From positions 62,001-126,000 of the forward strand of contig NZ_LIXJ01000013.1 of NCBI RefSeq assembly GCF_001905795.1: a DNA stretch of 64,000 nucleotides, given 5' to 3'. This DNA is from Streptomyces sp. CB01580 (GTDB taxonomy: Bacteria > Actinomycetota > Actinomycetes > Streptomycetales > Streptomycetaceae). The translations under genes and the position numbers were made by a program. The notes under the pieces are model-generated. The model was given only the letters and a program-made list of their open reading frames with translations, ran no database searches and was not told where the DNA came from. Below are positions 31,686-40,131 of this stretch, piece after piece (the stretch's first letter is position 1; each line of letters begins with the position of its first letter).

Positions 31686-32582
31686 ATGACGGACGAGGGC
31701 AGGGACAGCGGCGGCATCGAGGACCTGGGGTTTCTCGCGACGGACGGGACGGACGACGCCGACCAGTGCGTCGACCTGGAGGACGACTCGGGCGCGGTGG
31801 TCGCGGCGGTGGGCCGGCAGATCCGCCTCTGGCGGGAGTCGGCGGGCCTGCGGGCCAAGGACCTGGGCGACGCGATCGGGTACGGGGAGAACCAGGTCTA
31901 CAAGGTGGAGGGCGGCAAACGCATCCCGAAGCCGGAGTTCCTGGACAGGGCGGACCAAGTCCTGGGCGCGGGCGGCAAGATCGCCGCGATGAAGAAGGAC
32001 CTGAGGGAGGCGCGGTATCCGAAGAAGGTTCGGGATCTGGCGAACCTGGAGAGGGCGGCCGTTGAGCTCGGTGCATACAGCAATCACAATGTGCACGGCC
32101 TCTTGCAGACCGAGGAGTATGCGCGGGCGCTCTACGAAATGCGCCGTCCGTCGTTCGGCCGGGACGAGATCGAGCGGTATGTCGCAGGGCGGATGGGGCG
32201 ACAGGAGATCTTGGAGAGGCAGCCTTTGACCATGTTGACCTTCGTGCTGGAAGAGGTCACGATCAGGCGCCCGCTCGGCGGGAGGGAAGTAGCGCGACAT
32301 CAGCTCGAACGCCTGCTGGAGATCGGTCAGTTGCGGCATGTCGAGATCCAGGTGATGCCGACCGATCGGGAGGACCACGCGGGAATGGGCGGCCAGTTCC
32401 AACTGCTGAAGTTCGACGATGGTACGGCGGTGGCACACTGGGAAGGCCAGTTGTACAACCGCATGATCTCCGATCTGAAGCAAGTCCGGATCATCGAGTT
32501 GCGGTACGGAATCATCAGATCACAAGCCCTGACTCCACGGGAGTCGTTGGCCTTCATCGAGAAAGTACTAGGGGAGACATGA
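31686..32582 (+). CDS. XRE-family regulator with DUF5753 (Scr1-type) domain
   Basis: The 298-residue protein has an acidic N-terminus, then a helix-turn-helix at about residues 45-100 (VGRQIRLWRESAGLRAKDLG, AIGYGENQVYKVEGGKRIPK). The large C-terminal domain begins near LERAAVELGAYSNHNVHGLLQTEEYARAL and includes QLRHVEIQVMPTDREDHAGMGGQF, the DUF5753 pattern. These regulators usually pair with a downstream DUF397 protein, which they bind as a small antagonist. ATG at 31686 is chosen over upstream in-frame codons because the acidic N-terminus is typical. The stop overlaps the DUF397 start (ATGA). Confidence 0.92.
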   Translation: MTDEGRDSGGIEDLGFLATDGTDDADQCVDLEDDSGAVVAAVGRQIRLWRESAGLRAKDLGDAIGYGENQVYKVEGGKRIPKPEFLDRADQVLGAGGKIAAMKKDLREARYPKKVRDLANLERAAVELGAYSNHNVHGLLQTEEYARALYEMRRPSFGRDEIERYVAGRMGRQEILERQPLTMLTFVLEEVTIRRPLGGREVARHQLERLLEIGQLRHVEIQVMPTDREDHAGMGGQFQLLKFDDGTAVAHWEGQLYNRMISDLKQVRIIELRYGIIRSQALTPRESLAFIEKVLGET

Positions 32583-32785
32583 CCTGCAATGCGCCAGGCA
32601 GCGACGGGTCCGCGTCTGAGTGGATCAAGAGCAGCTACAGCAGTAACGACGGACCGGAGTGCGTAGAGGTCGCTGTGGTCTCTGGTGCGGTGCATGTGCG
32701 TGACTCGAAGGTCGTGCGAGGTCCGCAGCTTGGCTTCGAGGCCACCGCGTGGGCGGACTTCGTGGCGTACGCGTCCGCGCGCTGA
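32579..32785 (+). CDS. DUF397 small protein
   Basis: The 68-residue product has the DUF397 signature WIKSSYSSNDGPECVEVAVV, followed by VHVRDSKVVRGPQLGFEATAWADFVAYA. DUF397 proteins are partners of the preceding XRE/DUF5753 regulator, in a toxin-antitoxin-like or anti-regulator arrangement. It overlaps that gene by 4 bp. Streptomyces genomes carry many such pairs. Confidence 0.93.
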   Translation: MTCNAPGSDGSASEWIKSSYSSNDGPECVEVAVVSGAVHVRDSKVVRGPQLGFEATAWADFVAYASAR

Positions 32786-32898
32786 CCGTCGGTCCGTTCC
32801 ATCCGTACCGCCCTACCTCGCCCCGATTGCCGGGGGAGGCGGGACGGCCTGCTTTCTCGGGGAGCCGGAGGTCCCGGATTCACGGGCTGCTTGAGGGG

Positions 32899-32991
32899 CT
32901 ACTTCGTGGCGACGACGTAGACGCTGTCCCAGTGGCGCTTCGGGTTGGCCATGGTGAGGTCGAACGTCCGGGGCGGGGCGCTTCGAGCCTT
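32899..32991 (-). pseudogene. C-terminal remnant of a methyltransferase-like gene
   Basis: The minus strand reads RTFDLTMANPKRHWDSVYVV and then ATK and a TAG stop at 32899-32901. This looks like the tail of a SAM-dependent methyltransferase, and the body of the gene is missing. It lies directly behind the stop of an intact methyltransferase (32998-33696) on the same strand but is not in frame with it. It may be what is left of a neighbour lost by deletion. Confidence 0.5.
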
Positions 32992-32997
32992 CTGGGC

Positions 32998-33696
32998 TCA
33001 AGCCCGCCGGACAGCAGTCACGAACAGTGTGTCCGCGCTGCGTGGAGCGCTGGTTGTCGACGGCAGCCTGTCGACGCTGATCTGGGTGAAACCGGACTCG
33101 TCCAGCACCTTCGTCCAGGTCTGCTCCTGGAGTACCCAGCGACGCATCGTGGTCGCTTCCCCGTTCGGGGTTCTCGCCGGGACGTCGGCGGGCACGACGT
33201 CAGGTTCCGCAGGTGCGCCGCCCAGGTAGTGGGCGAGCGTGGAGAACAGCAGCCGGCCGCCAGGACGCAGTGCGACGGCCACGGACGGAAGCAGTTCGGA
33301 CGGGTCGGTGAAGTCGACCGCGCCGAAGACGCTGTACAGCACGTCGTACGTGTCGGCCATCGTCTGCACATGCTTCACGACGCCGGATCGGACGATGCGC
33401 AGGCGCGGTGCGAGGTGGCCGAACAGGTCAATGGCCATGGCGTATTGCGCGGGTGAGGCATCGACGGCATCGACTCGGGCGGGGGCGTGATGGGTGGCGA
33501 GATGGGCGGCATGCCTGGCAGCTCCGGCGCCGAGGTCTCCGACGACCTTGCCCGTCAGGTCGCCCAGGACCTCAGGGCCGGGGCCGCCATTTTGATTCCA
33601 GAGCCACGAAAAGGTGTGGGGGACGGCGCGGTCATGCTCGGTGCGGATGCGGCCGTAGTGGTGCCAGAGATCTGTCGTGGTGGTCGTCACCCGCAT
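32998..33696 (-). CDS. Class-I SAM-dependent methyltransferase
   Basis: The 232-residue product has the SAM-binding motif I VVGDLGAGAARHAAHLA, the acidic VDAVDASPAQYAMAI after strand 2, motif near YDVLYSVFGAVDFTDPSELL and post-I ALRPGGRLLFSTLAHYLGG. The N-terminal DLWHHYGRIRTEHDRAVPHT is unusual. The substrate is unknown. It stands alone on the minus strand, between the DUF397 gene and the SGNH hydrolase. The 279-bp gap behind it (33697-33975) holds a 7-bp hairpin CACCCGC/GCGGGTG near the start codon, perhaps an operator, and otherwise nothing I can name. Confidence 0.85.
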   Translation of the reverse strand: MRVTTTTTDLWHHYGRIRTEHDRAVPHTFSWLWNQNGGPGPEVLGDLTGKVVGDLGAGAARHAAHLATHHAPARVDAVDASPAQYAMAIDLFGHLAPRLRIVRSGVVKHVQTMADTYDVLYSVFGAVDFTDPSELLPSVAVALRPGGRLLFSTLAHYLGGAPAEPDVVPADVPARTPNGEATTMRRWVLQEQTWTKVLDESGFTQISVDRLPSTTSAPRSADTLFVTAVRRA

Positions 33697-33975
33697 TATC
33701 CTGGCGGGTGCGGCCCGGCGCCGGGCCGGCTCCGGGAAATCTCACCCATGCCTGAGACGGGCCCCCTCCATTACCGCGTGCCAGCCACCGGTGACCGCCT
33801 TGACGAGGCCACCGCGGACCGGGCCGCCGAGGCGGCTTCGGCTGCGGCGCGCGGGACGCGTGAGGTGCGGTTCCGCCCGTCTCGACGACGAACTCCTCAC
33901 GCGCGCACCGTTGCTCCCACGGTGGTGGCCGGAAATCCGTATGCGGTACAGCGGATCGGTTGAAACGCTGAAGTC

Positions 33976-35220
33976 ATGAACCCTCAGCCCGATCACGATC
34001 ACGGTCCCGACTTCGCCGTCGCGTCGGCCTCCGCCCCCGCACCCCCAGGCGCGGACCGGATCACCACGCCTCCCACCCCCGACCTCGTACGCGGCGCGTT
34101 CGAGCTGGAGCGCACCGAGCACGGGGTGCTGCCGCACCGGCTGCCCGCGTGGGCCCGGGCGCAGGGGGACGGGCAGTTGGCGATGGTCGAGGCGCAGCCG
34201 TCCGGCGTTCGGCTGGTGTTCCGTACCCGGGCCATCGCGGTCGAGCTGGACACGCTCCGCACCAGGCCGGTCTACCAGAGCGCCGCGCCCCGCCCGGACG
34301 GGGTCTACGATCTGGTCGTCGACGGGCGTCTCGTGGCGCAGGCCAGTACGACCGGCGGCAACGTCCTGGTGGCGGATCTGGTCAACGGGCCGGTGGAGAC
34401 CCGGCCCGGACCGGTCGGCACCGTCCGCTTCCCGCCGCTGCCCGAGGGGGAGAAGCGGGTCGAGATCTGGCTGCCGCACAACGAGATCACCGAGCTGGTC
34501 GCCCTGCGCACCGATGCCCCGGTCGAGCCCGTGCCGGCGGACGGCCGCCGGGTGTGGCTGCATCACGGGAGCTCGATCAGCCACGGTTCGGACGCCGCGA
34601 GCCCCACCACGACCTGGCCGGCGCGGGCCGCGTCCCTCGGTGACGTGGAACTGGTCAACCTCGGGCTGGGCGGCAGCGCCCTGCTGGACGCCTTCACCGC
34701 CCGCGCCATGCGCGACACCGCCGCCGACCTGATCAGCGTCAAGATCGGTATCAACCTGGTCAACACCGACCTGATGCGGCTGCGCGCCTTCACCGCGGCG
34801 GTGCACGGCTTCCTCGACACCGTCCGCGAGGGACATCCCACCACCCCGCTGCTGGTCGTCTCGCCCCTTCTCTGCCCCATCCACGAGGACACCCCCGGCC
34901 CCAGCCTCCCGGAGTTCGACGGGGGACGGCTCAGCGTCCGGGCCGGGGGCGATCCCGCCGAACGGGTGGCGGGGAAGCTGACGCTCAACGCCATCCGGGA
35001 CGAACTGGCCCGCATCGTGGCGCAGCGCGCGGCCGACGACCCGCACCTGCACTACCTCGACGGTCGCGAACTGTACGGCGAGGCGGACTTCGCGGAGCTG
35101 CCGCTGCCCGACCGGTTGCACCCGGACGCCGCCACGCACCGCCGTATCGGCGAACGGTTCGCGGCCCTGGCCTTCGGTTCCGGTGGGGTGTTCGCCGCTG
35201 CGGCAGAAGACCGGGGCTGA
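33976..35220 (+). CDS. SGNH/GDSL-family hydrolase with N-terminal beta domain
   Basis: The 414-residue protein has an N-terminal region of about 190 residues (VRGAFELERTEHGVLPHRLP, RPDGVYDLVVDGRLVAQA, VEIWLPHNEITELVAL) that looks like a carbohydrate-binding beta sandwich. A SGNH hydrolase domain follows, with block I VWLHHGSSISHGSDA (Ser nucleophile), block II NLGLGGSALLDAF (Gly), block III IGINLVNTDL (Asn) and block V LPDRLHPDAATHRRIGERF (Asp/His). It resembles Streptomyces esterases acting on acylated sugars. There is no signal peptide, so it should be cytoplasmic. It is monocistronic; a broken hydrolase fragment follows. Confidence 0.85.
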   Translation: MNPQPDHDHGPDFAVASASAPAPPGADRITTPPTPDLVRGAFELERTEHGVLPHRLPAWARAQGDGQLAMVEAQPSGVRLVFRTRAIAVELDTLRTRPVYQSAAPRPDGVYDLVVDGRLVAQASTTGGNVLVADLVNGPVETRPGPVGTVRFPPLPEGEKRVEIWLPHNEITELVALRTDAPVEPVPADGRRVWLHHGSSISHGSDAASPTTTWPARAASLGDVELVNLGLGGSALLDAFTARAMRDTAADLISVKIGINLVNTDLMRLRAFTAAVHGFLDTVREGHPTTPLLVVSPLLCPIHEDTPGPSLPEFDGGRLSVRAGGDPAERVAGKLTLNAIRDELARIVAQRAADDPHLHYLDGRELYGEADFAELPLPDRLHPDAATHRRIGERFAALAFGSGGVFAAAAEDRG

Positions 35221-35334
35221 TCGACCGACGGGCCGACCGGCCGTGGGGCCGGCCCGTCGGCCGATCCCCGGCCCGGTGCCGCCCCGTCTCACCCGATCGG
35301 ACCCGTCGGCCGGCCCGGGAACGCCCGGCCGGGG

Positions 35335-35600
35335 CGTCGCGGCCCGGATTGCGTTCGCGGCCACGGACTTCCACGAGGACCTGAAGAGCTTCGACATCCC
35401 GACGCTCGTCGTGCACGGCGACGACGACCAGATCGTCCCGGTCGACGCCACGGGCCGCAAGGCCGCCGCACTCGTCCCGGACGCGACCCTCAAGGTCTAC
35501 GAGGGCGGCTCCCACGGCCTCGCGCTCGTTCCCGGGTACAAGGAGCGGTTCAACCAGGACCTGTTGGAGTTCCTCGGACGTCGAAGCGTCGAAGTCCCGA
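35335..35600 (+). pseudogene. C-terminal fragment of an alpha/beta-hydrolase (haloperoxidase-like)
   Basis: One frame reads FAATDFHEDLKSFDIPTLVV followed by HGDDDQIVP, DATGRKAAALVPDATLKVYE, then SHGLALVPGYKERFNQDLLEFL. This is the last third of a cofactor-free haloperoxidase or related hydrolase, retaining the catalytic Asp and His. The front two thirds, including the nucleophile Ser, are missing and no start codon with ribosome-binding site is near. The frame continues as low-complexity sequence to about 35716. It lies between the SGNH hydrolase gene and glmS, at the right border of the accessory region. The rest of 35221-35750 holds no gene. Confidence 0.75.
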
Positions 35601-35750
35601 GCCGGACCGTCGCGGCCCCGCATTCCCCGTCCTTTGCGCCCGGCCCCATTCCCGTGACGCGTTCCCTGCCGCCCTCCCTGGCTTCTGCGACGATTCGGGG
35701 CAGAGGGGGTGAATGACCGGAAGGCAACGAGGCGCAGGGAAGGGAACGGT

Positions 35751-37598
35751 ATGTGCGGGATCATCGGATACGTCGGTGGGCAGTCGGCGCAGGACGTCGT
35801 CGTCGCGGGGCTGAAGCGTCTTGAATACCGTGGCTACGACTCGGCGGGCATCGCCGTGCTCGCGGACGGCGGGCTGGCCGCGGCGAAGCGGGCGGGCAAG
35901 CTCGTCAACCTGGAGAAGGCCCTGGCCGAGGCGCCCCTTCCGGCCGGCACCACCGGGATCGGGCACACCCGCTGGGCCACCCACGGAGCGCCCACCGACG
36001 CGAACGCGCACCCGCACCTGGACAACGCGGGCCGCGTCGCGGTCGTGCACAACGGGATCATCGAGAACTTCGCCCGGCTGCGCGCCGAACTCGCCGAGCG
36101 CGGCCACGACCTGGCGTCCGAGACCGACACCGAGGTCGTCGCCCACCTCCTGGCCGAGGAGTTCTCGTCCTGCGCGGACCTGGCGGAGGCGATGCGGCAG
36201 GTGTGCCGGCGGCTCGAAGGTGCGTTCACGCTCGTCGCCGTGCACGCGGACGCGCCGGACACGGTGGTCGGGGCCCGGCGCAACTCGCCGCTCGTCGTGG
36301 GGGTGGGGACGGACGAGGCGTTCCTGGCCTCCGACGTGGCCGCGTTCATCGCGCACACCCGCTCCGCGATCGAGCTGGGCCAGGACCAGGTGGTGGAGCT
36401 GCGCCGCGGGGGCGTCACCGTCACCGATCTCGACGGCAGGCCCGCGACCGTCCGCGAGTACCACGTGGACTGGGACGTGTCCGCCGCCGAGAAGGGCGGT
36501 CACGCCTCCTTCATGCTCAAGGAGATCGCCGAACAGCCCCGGGCCGTCGCCGACACACTCCTCGGGCGGATCGACGGCGCGGGAGCCCTCCACCTCGACG
36601 AGGTGCGGATCGCGCCCCACGAGCTGCGGGAGGTCGACAAGGTCGTGGTCGTCGCCTGCGGCACCGCGTTCCACGCCGGGATGATCGCCAAGTACGCCAT
36701 CGAGCACTGGACCCGGATCCCCTGCGAGACCGAGCTGGCCAGCGAGTTCCGCTATCGCGACCCGATCCTCGACCATCGCACCCTGGTCGTCGCGATCTCC
36801 CAGTCCGGCGAGACCATGGACACCCTGATGGCCGTACGCCACGCCCGCGAACAGGGCGCGAAGGTCCTCGCCATCTGCAACACGAACGGCTCCACCATCC
36901 CCCGCGAGTCCGACGCCGTGCTCTACACGCACGCCGGACCCGAGGTCGCCGTCGCCTCCACGAAGGCGTTCCTCACCCAGCTCGTCGCCTGCTACCTCGT
37001 CGCCCTCTACCTGGGGCAGAACTGCGGCACCAAGTGGGGCGACGAGATCCGTACCGTGATCCGTCAGCTCTCCGAGATGTCCGGGGCGGTCGCCCGCGTC
37101 CTGGGGGCCATGGAGCCGGTCCGGGCGCTGGCCCGGTCCCTCGCCGACCACGACACCGTCCTCTTCCTGGGCCGCCACGTCGGCTACCCGGTCGCCCTCG
37201 AAGGCGCGCTCAAGCTCAAGGAACTCGCGTACATGCACGCCGAGGGCTTCGCCGCGGGCGAGCTCAAGCACGGGCCGATCGCGCTCGTCGAGGAGGGTCT
37301 GCCGGTCGTCGTGGTCGTGCCCTCGCCCCGCGGCCGTTCGGTGCTGCACGACAAGATCGTGTCGAACATCCAGGAGATCCGGGCCCGCGGCGCCCGCACC
37401 GTCGTCATCGCCGAGGAGGGCGACGAATCGGTCGTTCCCTACGCCGACCACCTCATCAGGATCCCGGCAACGCCTACGCTGCTTCAGCCGCTGGTCTCGA
37501 CCGTGCCGTTGCAGGTCTTCGCCTGCGAACTCGCGACGGCCCGCGGCAACGACGTGGACCAGCCGCGCAATCTGGCGAAGTCCGTGACCGTGGAGTAG
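35751..37598 (+). CDS. glmS: Glutamine--fructose-6-phosphate aminotransferase
   Basis: GlmS makes glucosamine-6-phosphate from fructose-6-phosphate and glutamine, the entry to UDP-GlcNAc. The 615-residue protein starts MCGIIGYVGG, so Cys2 is the glutaminase nucleophile after Met removal. The glutaminase domain includes GIGHTRWATHGAPTDANAHP. Two SIS domains follow, with SQSGETMDTLMAVRHA and SGEMSGAVARVLGAME-like regions, ending in ATARGNDVDQPRNLAKSVTVE. Its length is normal. ATG at 35751 follows GGGAAGGGAACGGT. It begins the second housekeeping block (glmS-acpS-nnrD). Confidence 0.97.
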   Translation: MCGIIGYVGGQSAQDVVVAGLKRLEYRGYDSAGIAVLADGGLAAAKRAGKLVNLEKALAEAPLPAGTTGIGHTRWATHGAPTDANAHPHLDNAGRVAVVHNGIIENFARLRAELAERGHDLASETDTEVVAHLLAEEFSSCADLAEAMRQVCRRLEGAFTLVAVHADAPDTVVGARRNSPLVVGVGTDEAFLASDVAAFIAHTRSAIELGQDQVVELRRGGVTVTDLDGRPATVREYHVDWDVSAAEKGGHASFMLKEIAEQPRAVADTLLGRIDGAGALHLDEVRIAPHELREVDKVVVVACGTAFHAGMIAKYAIEHWTRIPCETELASEFRYRDPILDHRTLVVAISQSGETMDTLMAVRHAREQGAKVLAICNTNGSTIPRESDAVLYTHAGPEVAVASTKAFLTQLVACYLVALYLGQNCGTKWGDEIRTVIRQLSEMSGAVARVLGAMEPVRALARSLADHDTVLFLGRHVGYPVALEGALKLKELAYMHAEGFAAGELKHGPIALVEEGLPVVVVVPSPRGRSVLHDKIVSNIQEIRARGARTVVIAEEGDESVVPYADHLIRIPATPTLLQPLVSTVPLQVFACELATARGNDVDQPRNLAKSVTVE

Positions 37599-37653
37599 CG
37601 CGCCGCTCGCCGGCGCGCGTGCACGCTAGCGAGCGAGTGATGAGGGAACGCCT

Positions 37654-38022
37654 GTGATCATCGGGGTGGGGATCGACGTGGCCGAGATCGAACGGTTCGA
37701 CGCGGCGCTCAAGCGCACGCCGCACCTGGCCGACCGGCTCTTCCTGGAAAGGGAACGGCTGCTGCCCAGCGGCGAGCGGCGCGGCATCGCGTCGCTCGCC
37801 GCGCGGTTCGCCGCCAAGGAGGCCATCGCCAAGGCGCTCGGCGCGCCCGCCGGACTGCTGTGGACGGACGCCGAGGTCTATGTCGAGGACAGCGGGCAGC
37901 CCCGGCTGCGGGTCCGCGGCACGGTCGCCGCGCGCGCCGCCGAGCTGGGCGTGCGGCATTGGCACGTGTCGCTCAGTCACGACGCGGGAGTGGCGTCGGC
38001 CGTGGTGATCGCGGAGGGTTGA
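37654..38022 (+). CDS. acpS: Holo-[acyl-carrier-protein] synthase
   Basis: AcpS transfers 4'-phosphopantetheine from CoA to acyl carrier proteins. The 122-residue protein has the diagnostic GVGIDVAEIERFDAAL at the start, RFAAKEAIAKALG in the middle and HVSLSHDAGVASAVVIAE at the end. GTG at 37654 is used. Its stop is 3 bp before the nnrD start, so the two are co-translated. With coaA in the same window, CoA synthesis and use are both represented. Confidence 0.96.
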   Translation: MIIGVGIDVAEIERFDAALKRTPHLADRLFLERERLLPSGERRGIASLAARFAAKEAIAKALGAPAGLLWTDAEVYVEDSGQPRLRVRGTVAARAAELGVRHWHVSLSHDAGVASAVVIAEG

Positions 38023-38025
38023 GCC

Positions 38026-39519
38026 ATGCGTACCGCCTACAGCGTGGAGACCGTACGGGCCGCCGAGCGCGCCCTGATGGACCGACTGCCCGAGGGCGCC
38101 CTGATGCAGCGCGCCGCGGCGGGGCTCGCGGCGGCCTGCGCCGACGTGCTGCGACGGCGTGGACGGGTGTACGGGGCGCGGGTCGTCCTGCTCGTCGGCA
38201 GCGGCGACAACGGGGGAGACGCGTTGTACGCCGGTGCACGGCTGGCCCGCCGGGGCGCCGGGGTGCGCGCCGTGCTCACCTCGCCGGGCCGCGCGCACGC
38301 GGGCGGAGCCGCCGCACTGCTCGCGGCGGGCGGACGCGTGGTGGAGCCGGGCACGGCACCGGGCGAGGACACGGCACCGGACGGCCCGCTGACGGCCGCC
38401 TGGGGTGGGCACGTCGATCTCGTCGTGGACGGGATCACCGGCATCGGCGGACGCGGCGGTCTGCGACCGGACGCCGCCGCACTGGTCCGGGCCTTCACGG
38501 CGACCGGCGCGGCCGTCGTCGCCGTCGACCTGCCCAGCGGGATCGAGGCCGACACCGGCGAGGTGCTCGGCGACGCCGTGCGCGCCGACGCGACCGTGAC
38601 CTTCGGCACGTACAAGCCGGGCCTCCTCGTCGACCCGGCCGCCGAACGCGCGGGCGCGCTGCACCTCGTCGACATCGGGCTCGGGCCCGAACTGCCGGAC
38701 GTGCCCGACCTGGAGGCGTTGCAGTACGCGGACCTCGCCGCGCTGCTGCCGGTGCCCGCGAACGAGAGCGACAAGTACCGGCGGGGCGTCGTCGGGATCG
38801 TCGCGGGTTCGGCCCGGTACCCGGGGGCCGCGGTGCTGGCCGTCTCGGGGGCGCTGCGCGGCGGCGCCGGGGCGGTGCGGTACGTCGGTCCGGGCGGCGG
38901 CGCGGTGATCGCCCGTCACCCGGAGACCCTGGTCCACGCGGGCCCGCCGTCGAAGGCGGGGCAGGTGCAGGCGTGGGTGGTGGGGCCCGGGCTCGGTGAC
39001 GGCGCGGAGGCCGCCGAGGCGGTCGGCGACGTGCTGGCGGCAGACGTCCCGGTGCTCGTCGACGCGGACGGGCTGCGACTGCTCGACCGCGACGCCGTGC
39101 GGGCGCGCACCGCGCCGACCGTCCTCACCCCGCACGCGGGCGAGGCCGCCGCCCTGCTCGGCGTCCCCCGCGAGGAGGTGGAGGCCGGCCGGCTCGCCGC
39201 CGTACGGGAACTGGCCGAGCGTCACCGCGCCACGGTCCTGCTGAAGGGGTCGACGACCCTGGTCGCCGGCGCCGACCGGAACGTCCCCGTACGGGTCAAT
39301 CCGACCGGTACCTCCTGGCTGGCCACGGCCGGCAGCGGCGACGTCCTCTCCGGGCTGACCGGCTCCCTGCTGGCGGCGGGCCTCGTCCCGCGCGACGCCG
39401 CGTCCGCCGGTGCCTACCTGCACGGTCTCGCCGCCCGGTACGCCGCCGACGGTTCGCCGGTCGCCGCCCAGGACGTCGCGGAGGCGATTCCGGCGGCGTG
39501 GCGGGACGTACGGGCCTGA
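38026..39519 (+). CDS. nnrD: Bifunctional NAD(P)H-hydrate epimerase / ADP-dependent dehydratase
   Basis: The protein repairs damaged NAD(P)H hydrates. The N-terminal YjeF_N epimerase domain (residues 1-210) contains VLLVGSGDNGGDALYAGARLA and ATVTFGTYKPGL. The C-terminal kinase-like dehydratase domain has VVGIVAGSARYPGAAVLAVSGAL, LTPHAGEAAALLG and WLATAGSGDVLSGLTGSLLA. At 497 residues it is a normal fused enzyme. It follows acpS with 3 bp between them. The gene symbol is also used for the dehydratase half alone in other bacteria. Confidence 0.95.
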   Translation: MRTAYSVETVRAAERALMDRLPEGALMQRAAAGLAAACADVLRRRGRVYGARVVLLVGSGDNGGDALYAGARLARRGAGVRAVLTSPGRAHAGGAAALLAAGGRVVEPGTAPGEDTAPDGPLTAAWGGHVDLVVDGITGIGGRGGLRPDAAALVRAFTATGAAVVAVDLPSGIEADTGEVLGDAVRADATVTFGTYKPGLLVDPAAERAGALHLVDIGLGPELPDVPDLEALQYADLAALLPVPANESDKYRRGVVGIVAGSARYPGAAVLAVSGALRGGAGAVRYVGPGGGAVIARHPETLVHAGPPSKAGQVQAWVVGPGLGDGAEAAEAVGDVLAADVPVLVDADGLRLLDRDAVRARTAPTVLTPHAGEAAALLGVPREEVEAGRLAAVRELAERHRATVLLKGSTTLVAGADRNVPVRVNPTGTSWLATAGSGDVLSGLTGSLLAAGLVPRDAASAGAYLHGLAARYAADGSPVAAQDVAEAIPAAWRDVRA

Positions 39520-39626
39520 GTGATCCTGGGCACAGGCCACGACGGGTCCCGGGCACGGGCCACGACGGCAGGAGCGTGACGGGGCGCGCGGGCACGGGGC
39601 GACACGCGCCGACAGGAGGGCCGGCC

Positions 39627-40025
39627 ATGGGCAGGAGCAGCGACAGAAGCGGCAACGTACGCGTACGCCGGGTGTACGACCCGCCGGAGGACGGCGACGG
39701 CACGCGCGTCCTCGTCGACCGGCTCTGGCCGCGCGGCGTGGCCAAGGACCGGGCCGGGATCGACAAGTGGTTCAAGGACGTCACGCCGTCGAAGGAACTG
39801 CGCTCCTGGTACCACGAGGACCGCACCGGCGCCCGTTACGACGGCTTCGTCGACCGCTACCGGGCCGAACTGGCCGACCCCGTCCACGCGGCGGCCGTCG
39901 GCGAACTGGTGGACCTGGTCCGCGGCGGCGGCCCGGTGACCCTGGTCACGGCGGTCAAGGACGTACCGCACAGCCACGTCCCGGTCCTCGTCGACCACTT
40001 GGAGCACGAGTTGCGCCACCACTGA
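39627..40025 (+). CDS. DUF488 family protein
   Basis: The 132-residue product has the DUF488 pattern VRRVYDPPEDGDGTRVLVDRLWPRG followed by DKWFKDVTPSKELRSWYHED and ...VTLVTAVKDVPHSHVPVL near the end. The function of this widespread family is unsettled. ATG at 39627 has AGGAGG at 39614-39619. It sits between nnrD and alr on the same strand, with 107 bp to nnrD. Confidence 0.88.
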   Translation: MGRSSDRSGNVRVRRVYDPPEDGDGTRVLVDRLWPRGVAKDRAGIDKWFKDVTPSKELRSWYHEDRTGARYDGFVDRYRAELADPVHAAAVGELVDLVRGGGPVTLVTAVKDVPHSHVPVLVDHLEHELRHH

Positions 40026-40131
40026 GACGGGCTCCCCGGCGGCCCGGACGGCCCGGGGCGGGCCGGTCCCGGGCCTCTTCCGGCCGTGCACGGAAAAGGC
40101 ACGACACGTGCCTCTGAGAGACTGGGGCACG

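Noticed and set aside
35335..35716. Intact short hydrolase gene
   Set aside because: There is no start with ribosome-binding site, the nucleophile part is missing, and the frame trails into low-complexity sequence.
37654..38022. acpS as a pathway phosphopantetheinyl transferase for the island
   Set aside because: It sits in the conserved glmS-acpS-nnrD block and is a plain housekeeping type; the island itself shows no carrier protein or NRPS/PKS module.
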